The notes under the pieces are model-generated. The model was given only the letters and a program-made list of their open reading frames with translations. It ran no database searches and had not been told where the DNA came from. Below, piece by piece: positions 48,363 through 60,500 of a DNA stretch of 64,000 bases. The translations under genes and the position numbers were made by a program. The stretch is taken from the NCBI RefSeq assembly GCF_040954835.1, contig NC_090698.1, forward strand, positions 7,306,001 through 7,370,000, given 5' to 3'. The DNA is from Lepisosteus oculatus. Its lineage: Eukaryota; Chordata; Actinopteri; Semionotiformes; Lepisosteidae. Position 1 is the stretch's first letter, and each line of letters begins with the position of its first letter.

Positions 48363-50101
48363 TTAGGGCTGCCACGCTGCGCCCCCGCCCGGTAGGGGGC
48401 ACTGTGTCACGGCTGAACATCCTGCAGCAGGCTGGGGATAGAAGTTCTGGATGTGGGCGAAGGGGACGGGCATGGTTCGGCCCGGGATCCAATACGGCCA
48501 GTTTCTCTGTCTGATACGAGGTAAATGACGAGCCCTGCGGTTCTGGAACCACACCTAGAAGAAAACACTCAGGATTAATCCTAAATAATGACATTGAGTT
48601 ATTTGCAAAAACGAAATGTGCTTTTGCACAGGACCAAGTTAGCCGACATAGTATCTACAGTAGCGCTATGAGCAAAGCAACCGCCGAAACTGTTGCGCTG
48701 GTGGAGTCGCCGCTACTGTCTGTAATTTTGTAGGAAACAGTTCAGTTCAGTACTTCACTGCCAACTAGTTGCATGAAATTTGACCTTTTGATAAGCTCGT
48801 ACAATTAAAGCTATAATTGAACCTAGAACAGACTAAGCATGGTTCCGAAATGTTTCGCGTTTGATTTTGTTAAGTCACAAACTGAATAACAAAACATTTC
48901 TGAACAACAACATGTTAAGCTGCCGTTGCATTAGCAATGAAGTTAGCGCCTGCCTCAGATAGGAGTCTATGAGTAGATCCATTAATTTTCATGACATTAG
49001 CCAGTAGATAACCGGCCTGGATGTCAGATCCCTTTGCTGACTTATTTCCCACTCTTGTTGATGATGACAACCAACCCCTACCGTCCACCAACAACACAAC
49101 CCACCCACATCCTATAAGCTGGTTTGGCAATATTTTACTTCTGTGCTCCTTTTTACCTTCAATTGCAAACGCACAAACCACGACTTTCAAACTGCAAAGC
49201 GGCTGGAAATAGAACATTGGCGGCGTTTCAGCCGGTCATGAAATCTCCGCCTTTCCTCGGCTGCCTCTCTGCATCTCCGCACAAACGCTGTGCCTGTCTC
49301 CCCGCGCCCGCTTTTACCAGAACAAGATCTCTGCAGCAGCGCAACTCACCTGGATTCTGGACTCCTGGATGCCGGTGAGCTCGGAGAGCCGGGTGCGCTT
49401 CTTGTAGTCGGGATAGGGATCGGCCTCGAAGCTTCTTTTCAGGACGTCCGTCTGCTCTTTGGTGAAGAGGGTCTTCCTCCTCTTCCCCTTCGCCAGCTCC
49501 ACGGGGGAATTCCCGGCGGCTCCCGGGTGCCCACTCCGCGGCGCCGGGGCTGCGCTCGGCGGCCGGGGCGCGTTTTCCTTCTTCTCGTCCAGCTGGCGGA
49601 GGCGTGTCTCGGCAGCAGCGCCGTCCGGGCCCGGGAGAGCTAAACCAAGCGAGCGACAGAAGAGAATCTTAATGGTCAACCCTGTGGGGTACTCAGAGGT
49701 GGACCGAGCTGTGGTGCGAAGTCGAAATTAAAAAAAAAAAACCTGCTGCACCTGCCAGAACGTTATAACTATGTCGTAGCACGCAAGCGCTCTTGGAGAG
49801 CGAGCAACGATTGATGGGGAGCAGAAATTGAACGTTTTTGCTCACGCTACGTACTCCTCCTATACATCACTACTCATATGCATTCGTTTCAGAAGCGATG
49901 CTCGATTCAATTAACAGCATTTTTTTTTCCAATTAGAAAAGGCCTTTTCGTGAAACGAAACGACTGCCAAGACTTACCGTTAAGGCGGAAAAAGCCGTCA
50001 TCAAGCGCCCACGACGGCAACTGGACTGGGCCCGTGCAGTAGTCCTGCTCCAGGGACAAAATGGTGCTCAGAAGCTCCTCGGTCTCTCGGTCTAGTGCCA
50101 T
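48363..50101 (-). CDS. Paired-class homeodomain protein, siamois/twin-like (201 aa, three exons)
   Basis: DNA-binding transcription factor. Exons on the minus strand: 50101-49978, 49639-49350 and 48554-48363; donors GTAAGT and GTGAGT, acceptors TTTAG and TTCTAG, phases consistent. I start at ATG 50101 (A at -3, G at +4), not at the in-frame ATG 50197, which lies in the promoter octamer. The homeodomain is residues 93-152 (GKRRKTLFTKEQ...), with F8, W48, F49, Q50, N51, R53. The intron between homeodomain positions 46 and 47 is the paired-class site. The N-terminus has an acidic/leucine motif, ETEELLSTILSLEQDY. After the homeodomain come ARHLPR and a 49-residue tail with NWPYWIP. No paired domain, octapeptide or OAR. 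The short protein, N-terminal LSLE-DY motif and ARHLPR resemble what I recall of amphibian siamois/twin. Alternatives are mix/bix, sebox or dux-like genes. Confidence 0.75.
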
Positions 50102-50180
50102 GCTGCCGGTCCGGTTCGTCTCTCTCAGCTCCAGAAGCCAAATGATCCCCTCTCGATGGACCGTACTGTCCTTAAATTCG

Positions 50181-50197
50181 CTTATAAGCATTTGCAT
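50181..50197 (-). promoter_or_regulatory. Octamer plus TATA core promoter of the homeobox gene
   Basis: On the minus strand ATGCAAAT (50197-50190) is followed after one base by CTTATAAG (50188-50181). A start about 30 bp downstream, near 50155, would give a 5' UTR of roughly 55 nt before ATG 50101. The octamer is the POU-domain site. An octamer abutting a TATA box is known from immunoglobulin V and H2B promoters and fits a POU-driven embryonic gene. Confidence 0.55.
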
Positions 50198-50854
50198 GAC
50201 ACAGGCCGGATTTTATTTCGTTTGATTCTTACGGGGTGTTACTGCTAATCTTTTGATGCCCAGCGCGCGATTAATGCTAGGAGTGTTTGTTCTGGGTGTG
50301 TTTTTGAAGCTGCTTGGGCAAAAATGACATCTAACGTCTTTCCCTGTGCCCAGCGTAGACACATTAACACCATGGCACAGTTTAGAGGGATCAATTGTTT
50401 GGGGGGCGCTTTGATGCAGAGGGCACAGTGGCGAGGCGAAAGTCGGGTGCGCCATGCCTTTGAAATAATTACATAATGGCAGGTGTCGCATTCTGCTAAC
50501 AGCCGTGATGTTTGACTCAGGATCACTCGAACCCAGGTTTTCTTTGATGGAGCAGACGAACCCTTGTGTGTTTTAGCTTGTTTGAGATGAAAAAAAAACA
50601 TAGCCCTTGAAGTTCCACTGGATCGCCAGCGCCTTCCTGTGTAAAAAGTATCTTGATGATCTTCCTACGTTCGCTCAGTGTAGGATTATAATATAAATAC
50701 AATTTACATTCTAGACCACAGGGCAGTACTGAATCAAAAATAGCATTTAGTCCAGATTAAAATAAACTAAAGCACGAAAGGCCATGAAGAGATAGAAAAT
50801 GCGTTCTTGTGTATACTAATGAAAATAGATCTATGTCAAACATAGACTATAAAG
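50198..50854. other. Upstream flank of the homeobox gene
   Basis: No repeat or gene recognised. The minus-strand ORFs at 50213-50601 have no family resemblance and lie upstream of the promoter. Distal control elements, if any, are not recognisable by eye. Confidence 0.35.
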
Positions 50855-50935
50855 GAACAAGTAATAGGTTTATTCCATGCTGAAAAGAGAAGAGAGAAAG
50901 CACAACGTATCGGCTGTGAAGCCTTCCTCGGGTGT
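50855..50935. mobile_element. Fold-back element, copy F (truncated)
   Basis: GGAACAAGTAATAGGTTTAT then TCCATGCTGAAAAGAG, then CACAACGTATCGGCTGTGAA and GCCTTCCTCGGGTGT. Flanked by 10-bp duplications GACTATAAAG at 50845-50854 and 50936-50945. Lacks the outer left end and the whole right arm. Confidence 0.72.
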
Positions 50936-51069
50936 GACTATAAAGTATTTCATGCTCTAAGGGCTGAAACCGAACCCGAGTTCAGTTTCCAGTATTGGAA
51001 ATGATTTCCAACGGGTCCTCTAAGAAACTAGTGCGTGCGATTTCTGAAGCCCTTAAGGAAAGTTTTCAT

Positions 51070-51151
51070 GGTAGCGTGGCCGAGCGGTCTAAGGCGCTGG
51101 ATTAAGGCTCCAGTCTCTTCGGGGGCGTGGGTTCGAATCCCACCGCTGCCA
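51070..51151 (+). tRNA. tRNA-Leu (AAG)
   Basis: 82 nt class II tRNA. Acceptor GGTAGCG/CGCTGCC with A discriminator; D arm GGCCGAGCGGTCTAAGGC; anticodon loop TTAAGGC with AAG (read as IAG); long variable arm TCTCTTCGGGGGC; T arm GTGGGTTCGAATCCCAC. TTTTT terminator begins 12 bp downstream. Confidence 0.97.
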
Positions 51152-52434
<1,283 letters not shown>

Positions 52435-52528
52435 TGCTCCAGGTGAGGCTCGAACTCACAACCTCGGCATCGCTCTGCAGAGTACTGCCATATAAGTACC
52501 GCGCGCTAACCGATTGCGCCACTGGAGC
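52435..52528 (-). tRNA. tRNA-Ile (TAT), intron-containing
   Basis: 94 nt gene. Acceptor GCTCCAG pairs with CTGGAGC; D arm GCGCAATCGGTTAGCGC; anticodon loop CTTATAA with TAT; a 20-nt intron, TGGCAGTACTCTGCAGAGCG, sits one base 3' of the anticodon, the canonical site; T arm GTGAGTTCGAGCCTCAC. TTTT terminator (AAAA on the plus strand at about 52425). The presence of an intron is the rule for this isoacceptor in vertebrates. Confidence 0.96.
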
Positions 52529-54129
52529 TGCGCGACATGCCCGATTTACCACAACTACACAGCTATATCAGCTTCCAGAAGTCTATGTGAGGTTCTGAAA
52601 CTGTTTTCCCTCATCGTTCGTGTAAATCACGCAACCCAAAGCCGAGTGTTACCCCATTCCGGCACTCCTGGGTCATGTTGTGAACTCGAATTGAAAGTAC
52701 AAACGCTGACTGGTTGCAAGAGAAACGAGGAGAACGTCTCAGCTCTCTAGCCCCATTCTCGGTTAGAACATTTCACCAAATTCAATTGCAGCTGCAATAA
52801 ATTAGTGTCAGACCCTTTAGCGTGCGGTATGTAAAAGCCAAAGGCTCAACGGTTCAGTGAAAAGATACACTTCAAACACTACCTGCTTGTTAGAGCATCA
52901 CAGAGGCTGGCTGATCAGTGTCCTACTTGAACATTCCACACTGCCTGGGCACTTACGGAAAGCGCTTTAACACATCCTTTACACAGGTCAGTCGCTGTTA
53001 TTTGAAAGAGGGGCTGCTTCATCCTACGACGTTCAAAGGCCTCACTCGAGGGGATTTTCACACGTACAAGTACAAAGCAGGTCACATCGCGTGTCGGTCG
53101 CGGCCCATCTTCAGGAGCGCACAAGTGCAAGAGGACTCGAGTATGAGTGCAGGAGGCGCGAAAAGGAGTTCAAAGGCACAGGCACCTGAGACAGGGGGCG
53201 GAATCTCTCTGATCCTCAATGTTTTCACCTGGGCCCTAAAACGGATCTCTCAAGTCTGCCCTTTTCGCCTATGTGAATGCGATTCTTGTAGTTGTTTTCG
53301 CTTTGAGAAGTGTTTATGGTCCTAGGATGGTTCCTCCTTTAACAACGAAAATTACCAATATATATTTTAAATACTCTTTCCCTGCCTGGGCTGCGCCAAA
53401 ATTTGGACGCACTACATCATTTGCCGACATTAAAACGAGAGAACGGACGGGGGAGGAGGAAACGAGAGCACGTCCCGTCCTCTAGAATAGCACGTTTCTC
53501 AGAAACACGTCGGTTGGTGGACGGGATGAAAAGGAAGGTTTATTAAACATCAGCCAGCGGTCCAAAGTCCGCTCTTTGCCCTCTCCCTCCCGGCAGAGGC
53601 GGCCGAAAACGAGTTTATGCCCACAGGCGAGCTGAGTGCTCCAGTAGGCCCTCTCTCATACACACAGAGCAATTCCTGCTTTAAAAAAAAAAGCACATCT
53701 TTTTTTTACAATTTCATACAAGAACCTGTGGAATTCGAAAACCAAGACTCTTTCCTGAAGCAATTCCTGGCGACCCCTGCGTGTCTCTAGGACCTCTGCC
53801 GCAGACATCGCTCCTGCTTTCCAGCAAAGGAGGAGCTATTTTGTAGGGTTACGTTACAGAAACACCGCGGGTTTTTTGTGTATTTGTGCGCAAGTGAGTC
53901 GGTGTGTGAGAACCGACCCCATCAGAGTTGTTAATGTGTTAATGTGTACTTTATTGAGCTTTCTTATTCGTTTGTTTTGTTTACCCATTACCTCGGCGTG
54001 ACACTCATCACGCTCAAATGGATCAAATTCCACCTTCTGTCTCACCAAGGCGTTTCTTGAAACATTTCAGGAAATTCACAACAGGAGGTTTTGTTGTCAT
54101 CTTCATTCAGGAGGGGAGTGAGGTTGTCC
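52529..54129. other. Intergenic between tRNA genes
   Basis: The longest ORF (52918-53325) shows no recognisable domain. No repeat identified. Confidence 0.35.
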
Positions 54130-54201
54130 GCGTTGGTGGTATAGTGGTGAGCATAGCTGCCTTCCAAGCAGTTGACCCGGGTTCGATTCCCGGCCAACGC
54201 A
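54130..54201 (+). tRNA. tRNA-Gly (TCC)
   Basis: 72 nt. Acceptor GCGTTGG pairs with CCAACGC; D arm TGGTATAGTGGTGAGCA; anticodon loop CTTCCAA with TCC; T arm CCCGGGTTCGATTCCCGGC. A TTTT run lies about 11 bp downstream, followed at once by a 5S-SINE. Confidence 0.97.
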
Positions 54202-54285
54202 TCGGAGAGCTCTTTTGCCGGCAGCCCACTGGAGCTCAGCAGGTGTGAGGCTGGCCAGTATCTAGATGGGAGACTCCTGGTAAAG

Positions 54286-54471
54286 TAGTTCAGGTGGGGA
54301 GCTGCGTCAGCATGCGTAGACTGCAAAGGAACAAGTAATAGGTTTATTCCATGCTGTAAAAAAGCTTCTTCAGCTTATTGTGCTCACACCTGAAGAAGGC
54401 TCAACGGCCGAAACGTTGTGTTCTCTCTCTTCTATTTTTCAGCATGGAATAAACCTATTACTTGTTCCTTT
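54286..54471. mobile_element. Fold-back element, copy B (clearest hairpin)
   Basis: CAAAGGAACAAGTAATAGG..CCATGCTG on the left is mirrored by CAGCATGG..CCTATTACTTGTTCCTTTG on the right as a perfect ~33-bp inverted repeat, with CACCTGAAGAAGGCTCAACG and GCCGAAACGTTGTG between. Left outer end complete (TAGTTCAGGTGGGGAGCTGC). Flanked by 14-bp duplications GACTCCTGGTAAAG at 54272-54285 and 54472-54485. Confidence 0.85.
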
Positions 54472-54780
54472 GACTCCTGGTAAAGCTGAGGCTGCTGCAG
54501 GAAGAGGTGTAAGTGAGGCCAGCAGGGGGCGCTCACCCTGCGGTTTATGTGGGTCCTGATGCCCCAGTAAAGTGACGGAGACAATATACTGTAAAAAGGC
54601 GCCGTCCTTCAGACGAGACGTAAAACCGAGGTCCTGACTCTCTGTGGTCAGTATACTTCCCAGAATGTGTCTCGAAAAGAGTAAGGGTGTTACATCAGGG
54701 TCCTGACCAAATTTCCTCCTGGCCTTAACCCATCATGGCCTCCTAATAATCCCCATCTCTGAACTGGCTTAATCACTCTG

Positions 54781-54849
<69 letters not shown>
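54781..54849 (+). repeat. (TTA)n microsatellite, about 22 units
   Basis: Uninterrupted TTA/ATT repeats at the tail of the 5S-derived SINE, the usual origin of such tracts. Confidence 0.95.
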
Positions 54850-54852
54850 CTG

Positions 54853-57537
54853 GCGTTTTTTTCCAGAACATAACATAAACACTAAAAGATTAAGAAAAAT
54901 CCTGATAGTGGCGTTTCAGGGACCCAACCATTATTATTGAATAATTCCTATCGCACTGCAGAAGATCCATTTTTTTGTGGGATGTTTTTTTTTTCAGTTT
55001 CCAGAAGTGTGCCGTAGTCTGAAACAAGTTGAGTAGCTCTATTACAATACAGACTATCCTTCAGAATTGAGTTCTAAAGATTATATCCGTAAATCTGCCT
55101 ATCGTGTATATTGGGTGAATTGTTCTGCAGTATTTGGGGCGGTTTAGTCGCCCTTTGTGTACAGGCGCTATGTTCGCATCTTTCCCGTCAGCGGGAGCCG
55201 CCTATGCATAATATTCATCGTTTATGAACAGACAGAAGAATGGCACCAGGTCATGGAGAAGTCTGGCTTTTTAGGGCTTCCAGTGGCTGTTAAACCTCTG
55301 GCTCCCCCATACGAATAGTACTTGATGCAAAACCTCTTCATTTGTTTAAAGTTTCCCCCAAAACTTTGACACAGGCGTCAAAACAACAACAGCAACGCTA
55401 TAGAGTCAGTAAGGACACAGAGCGCTTGCAAGACCAATCCGATTGGCCACATAGCGGTGGGTTGAAGATGTCTCCGCCCTCTCCTTGTGTGAGGCTCGCC
55501 GGCTTTCTCGTTTATAGCGAGGAAGGAGAACGTTTTTATTTAAACCCCAGAAATACAAAAACGGAGACCGAATATTCAAATAGATACAGAAATAGACACT
55601 TCACAGCCACTTCACACTTCTAAAAGCTGAAAACGATACTTTTTACGCATTTCCATTGTTTTTCCTGCCTTTTGATTTTTTAAAATTCGAAAAGAATTTA
55701 AATAAAAAAGGAATTCTACTTTTAAAGCATTAAGAGAGGGAGCAGTATTAGACTATTGACTTTCGTGGATGAAGTTTTTCGCCAAAATACTTAACAGATT
55801 AATAATAAAAACACATCCTTTATCCAAAATCAGATCTAAGCAAATATCAAATAATATCAAAATCTTTCAATTTAACATGTACCTTCAAATGTTTAACACT
55901 GACATTTTGCAAATCTACCCACAACAGTTTTCAATACATACAGTTAAACAGATGCAACAGAGATTCCAGGAAGGAGTGAGGAGAGTCTGACGTGTGTAAA
56001 GAAACAGCCACTCAGCGGATTCGCCCGGCTTCGGGGGAGGGCTGACGTTGACCGGTTGTCTTTGTGCGTTTCTCGGTTTGACGTCTCTTTCCAACTCCTC
56101 GAAGTCTCTCCGCGAGGATTACCCGGGGGACAGTCTTTCCAGCGGCTCCGCGGCTCGCCTCGTCCAGACCCTCAGGTACCCTCGCCTGTAGCGCAAGAGA
56201 AGCGAACAGCGACAGACCCAATCGCTCTCACGCTGTGGTCTTCCTGAGATCGGAATAAAGGGAACCGTTTCTGCAGCAGAGCTAGCCTACACCACAGCAC
56301 TTACCCTGAAACGACAGCGATCGACTCTTCGCTTGCATTACAACGTTTTTGAAAGAGCACAGAGAGACGTCAGCAAAAATCAGTTTTTTAAACTGAAGAA
56401 ACTTCCACATCTTTACCTACATGCTGCAAATAACTGCATAATATATATGCAATTAAGGGGCTGATCGTGTGCTATTTCTTTCAGCAGCACAGAGGGACAA
56501 ATGCAGAGTGTACATATACACTGTACTGCACGAATATTGAGGGGCATTGAAAAGCAGTCTGTCTAGTGGTTGCAATCTAACCGGTTGCAATACTTGTTCC
56601 GTTTGCAACGCCTCTCGCTATTCATCTTTAAACTCCTTTCGAAAGATTGTACAACTTAAGAATTAATAATGTACATACATACTGTGGGGTTCCACTAACA
56701 ATAGTGTGACAGTACTTCAGTGAACGATTCTTAAAACCCTCTTGGGAGGATTACGTCACATTTCAAGTTGAATGTCGCACAGAACCGCACTGGAAAACCA
56801 GCGGTCTGACCGCAATCTATGAAAAGCCGGTTGCATAACATTGCAAGGGGCCCCAAGAGTCCGGCCGACGCTCGGAGTTGGCTGTTAAAGGTTGTGGGGC
56901 GGGGATCCAATCGCTTCGACAGCGCCCGCAGCTCGCGCCAGCTCCCGGAGGTCGCCGAGTTCGTTCGGAGGAACTCGGACTCCGGTTACAGTACAGAGCC
57001 AGCTGACGTACTCCGGGGGCACACGAGAGGGGAAAAACCTGCTTCTCCTGCCCCGATAGGGGGCTGCTTACTTCCATTTGGAAATCAGACATTAGCAGTT
57101 TGAGGCGTCTTGGGGGTCTTATCCAGCAGTCTGTATATATATTTATTTTTGGGAGAAACCGTCTTCGAGGCATGTCTCTTGTCTCTTTGTTTTCAAATTG
57201 ATCCGTACTGAAGAGTAAAACTCTTCAGAATGCTTTAGAAGTAGACACTTTATTTCTCAAGATCACACGTTCTGAAAAAAACTGTCGCTAAACGTCATCT
57301 AAACGTAGAAGCGCAGGCATGTGCGATTGATCTCATGGGAATTGGCGGTTCTTGACACCTTTTCTTGCCTTTCATGTGGCCTGGGATTGACGAAGGGTAT
57401 TTGCTGCCGAGGCTTGTTTTTCAAGCTGATCATACTGTTAGGCAACTGGTGGTCAATACCCAGTCTGAGTAGCAACGCCTGTGATGTACAGTTCCAGCGC
57501 TCGCGGGTGACGTCGGCTCTTCCCTCTCCGTCTGTAG
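54853..57537. other. Upstream region of the FMO gene
   Basis: CpG-rich patches at about 56010-56240 and 56850-57030. The FMO coding exon is preceded by a strong acceptor (TTCCCTCTCCGTCTGTAG, ending 57537), so a non-coding first exon and promoter should lie in this span. I cannot fix the donor. Confidence 0.4.
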
Positions 57538-57538
57538 A

Positions 57539-60500
57539 ATGGCCGGCGTGGGGAAGCTCCGTGTGGCGGTGATCGGCGCAGGCGCGGCAGGGCTCTGCGC
57601 CGCCCGGCATCTGCTGGCGCGCCGGGACATCTTCGCGCCCCCCGTGGTGTACGAGCTGACGGAGCGGGTGGGCGGCACCTGGGTCTACGAGGATCGCGTG
57701 GGCACCGACGAGAACGGGCTGCCAGTGCACAGCAGCATGTACAGAGACCTGAGGTAACGCATGGCAAAGCACCCAGCAGGCTGGCACGTCATAGCCAGAA
57801 CGCAAAGGAACAGGTACAGGTTTATTACAGGAAAGAGACACGTTTCGGCTGTGGAGCCTTCTTCAGGTGTTCAGGCTCCACACCTGAAACATCCTCTTAG
57901 GAGGGAATAAACCTTCACCTGTTCCTTTGCAGCCTACACATGCTGACGCAACTCCCTACTCGAACATAGGCAAAATAGGAACAAGTAAAGGTTTATTCAA
58001 TGCTGAAAAGAGAAGAGAAGAAACACAACATCTCAGCTGTGGAGCCTTCTTCTGGTGTGTCACAATGTTTCAGCTGTAGAGCCTTCTTGGGCTGTGTCAC
58101 AATGTTTCAGCTGTGGAGCCTTCTTCGGCTGTGGCACACCTGAAGAAGCCTCCACAGCCAAAACATTGTGCTTCGTTTCTTCTCTATTCAGCGTGGAATT
58201 AACCTTTACTTATTCCTTTCTTGCCTGCTGACCCAGCTACCTACTTGAACTACATAGTCAGAATCCTCACATTTTAACAGCAGCTTCTGTTTTCTTATCT
58301 ACCTGTTAAGTATGTGGTTTTACAAATTGGTTTTATTTTCATGAAGTCTTATTAGATCCGAATTTTTCTATTTTAACGAGTTTATAACAGTGTGTAGAAT
58401 GACGACATGACTACCAGGCAGTGTGTATTCTGCTCTGGGGCAGTGCCCAGTCCTGGGGTGTGACCGTGCAGTGGGCTTCCTACCCCTGAACCTGGAGTAA
58501 AGACTTTGTAACCCTCAACAGGACCAATATCCCCAAGGAAGTGATGGCGTTTCCCGATTTTCCCTTCGACACGCACCTGTCCTCCTTCGTCCACCACACG
58601 GAGGTGCGGAGGTACCTGGAGAAGTACTGTGAGCACTTCCGCCTGCGGGAGCACATCAAGGTACAGGTCCCGCTCCCCTCCGTCTCCCGGCAGGGCGCCC
58701 CTGACCAGCCGCGGTCTGTGGCTGCGCTCTGACCCGTGCCCTCCTGCCCGCAGTTCCGCACCCTGGTCGACGCGGTCAAGCCGGTCGGCGCGCCCACGGG
58801 CTGGCGGGGGCTGGCGTGGGACGTCACCGTCACCAACAGCCTCCGCCAGAAGGAGAGCGTCACGGAGCGCTTCGACGCCGTGATGGTCTGCAATGGGTAA
58901 GTCAGGGATCATGGACACAAGCCCCCAGCAGTCTTCTATAGTTACCTGCACACAGGTACACTGACAGGACACAGTCATGCTGATAGCACACAGGTGCGCT
59001 GACAGGACACAGTCATGCTGATAGCACATAGGTGCGCTGATAGCACACAGGTGCGCTGACAGGACACAGTCATGCTGATAGCACATAGGTGCGCTGATAG
59101 CACACAGGTGCGCTGACAGGACACAGTCATGCTGATAGCACATAGGTGCGCTGATAGCACACAGGTGCGCTGACAGGACACAGTCATGCTGATAGCACAT
59201 AGGTGCGCTGATAGCACACAGGTGCGCTGACAGGACACAGTCATGCTGATAGCACATAGGTGCGCTGATAGCACACAGGTACACTGACAGGACACAGTCA
59301 TGCTGATAGCACATAGGTGCGCTGATAGCACACAGGTATGCTGACAGGACACAGTCATGCTGATAGCACACAGGTACACTGATAGCACACAGGTGCCCTG
59401 ATAGCACACAGTCACCTGCACACAGGTACACTGATAGAACACAGGCATGCTCATAGTACACAGGTACACTAATAGAACACAGTCACCTGCACACAGGTAC
59501 ACTGATAGAACACAGGCATGCTCATAGTACACAGGTACACTAATAGAACACAGTCACCTGCACACAGGTACACTGATAGAATACAGGCATGTTCATAGTA
59601 CACAGCCATCTGTACATGGGTACACTGATAGTACACAGATCCCCTCCCCTCCCCACTATCTCGCCATTTGCTCTCACTGACTTGCTATAGTGAATATTTC
59701 TGTTGTGTCTTTAATGTTTTCCTGATCAAAATACTAGAAAAGACTACCAGGAATTGTTGGGCCTTTAGCACACATTTAACAGAATATTTAACAGAGTACA
59801 TATTCCTCCATGTTCTGAAATATGCAGCCCTATCCCATCCTGTGTTTTTAGAAGGATCACATCCAGTTTAAAAAGGCCAAGGGTTTGATCAGGCCTTCCA
59901 GTCCAGCTGGGTCTAGTTCTCCATAGTCCCTTAACTCTGTACGCCCCCTCCTCTGCCTTGTCTACTGGCCCCTTCCTGAATGTCTGCGCATGTGTGTTTT
60001 CCAGGCACTTTTATGATCCCTATATTCCACCCATCCCCGGTCTGGAGAACTTTAAAGGTAAACCTCTCTTTTTCCAGCTCAGTTCTTTTAAAGCTCACAT
60101 GTCTGATTTAATGTTCAGTAACAGACAGATCACACGGTCCACAACTACTGTTATTCAGCCTGCTTCTACCACACCTCCACCATCTATCGATTAGCGTTAT
60201 TTCTTAGTTGATCAAAACTTTAACTGGTACACTGGCTAGAGGCATAATGGACCAGCAGGATGCTGAAAATCATTTACAGTAATTAAAACATGTTCTTGGA
60301 ATGAACAGAATAAAACCTTGTAATGGAACGAGTTGGTGAGCTTCACAATCAGACAAGTGATTTGTATTCTGTCGAACGCCATGGTTAGGAATAGGGTTTA
60401 CTGGGATGAGACATTCCAATACAGTTCCACTGGCCGAACCTCTGAGTCTCTAGCCTCTGCAGACACAGACACAGATGTACTGCTGGGCAAAGAGCCCCCT

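Larger units (their letters stand above)
54215..54852 (+). mobile_element. 5S-rRNA-derived SINE with nested fold-back insertion
   Basis: Head CCAGTATCTAGATGGGAGAC matches the 5S rRNA internal promoter region. Body after the insertion: GCTGCTGCAGGAAGAGGTGT, CCAGCAGGGGGCGCTCACCC, GTGGGTCCTGATGCCCCAGT, CTTCAGACGAGACGTAAAAC, TCCTAATAATCCCC. It ends in a (TTA)n tract. Part of the usual 3' body before the tail is missing. Confidence 0.82.

Noticed and set aside
49290-49731. Plus-strand ORFs opposite the homeobox exon 2
   Set aside because: Antisense shadow; the minus-strand frame encodes the homeodomain with matching splice sites.
50102-50197. Upstream in-frame ATG of the homeobox gene (32 extra residues)
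   Set aside because: It overlaps the octamer and precedes the TATA box, so it is probably not transcribed; the start at 50101 has the better context.
58382-59532. Long minus-strand ORFs (359 and 185 aa) with a Cys-rich 19-residue repeat
   Set aside because: They lie over the 57-bp minisatellite and antisense to FMO exons 2 and 3; the open frame follows from a stop-free unit whose length is a multiple of three.
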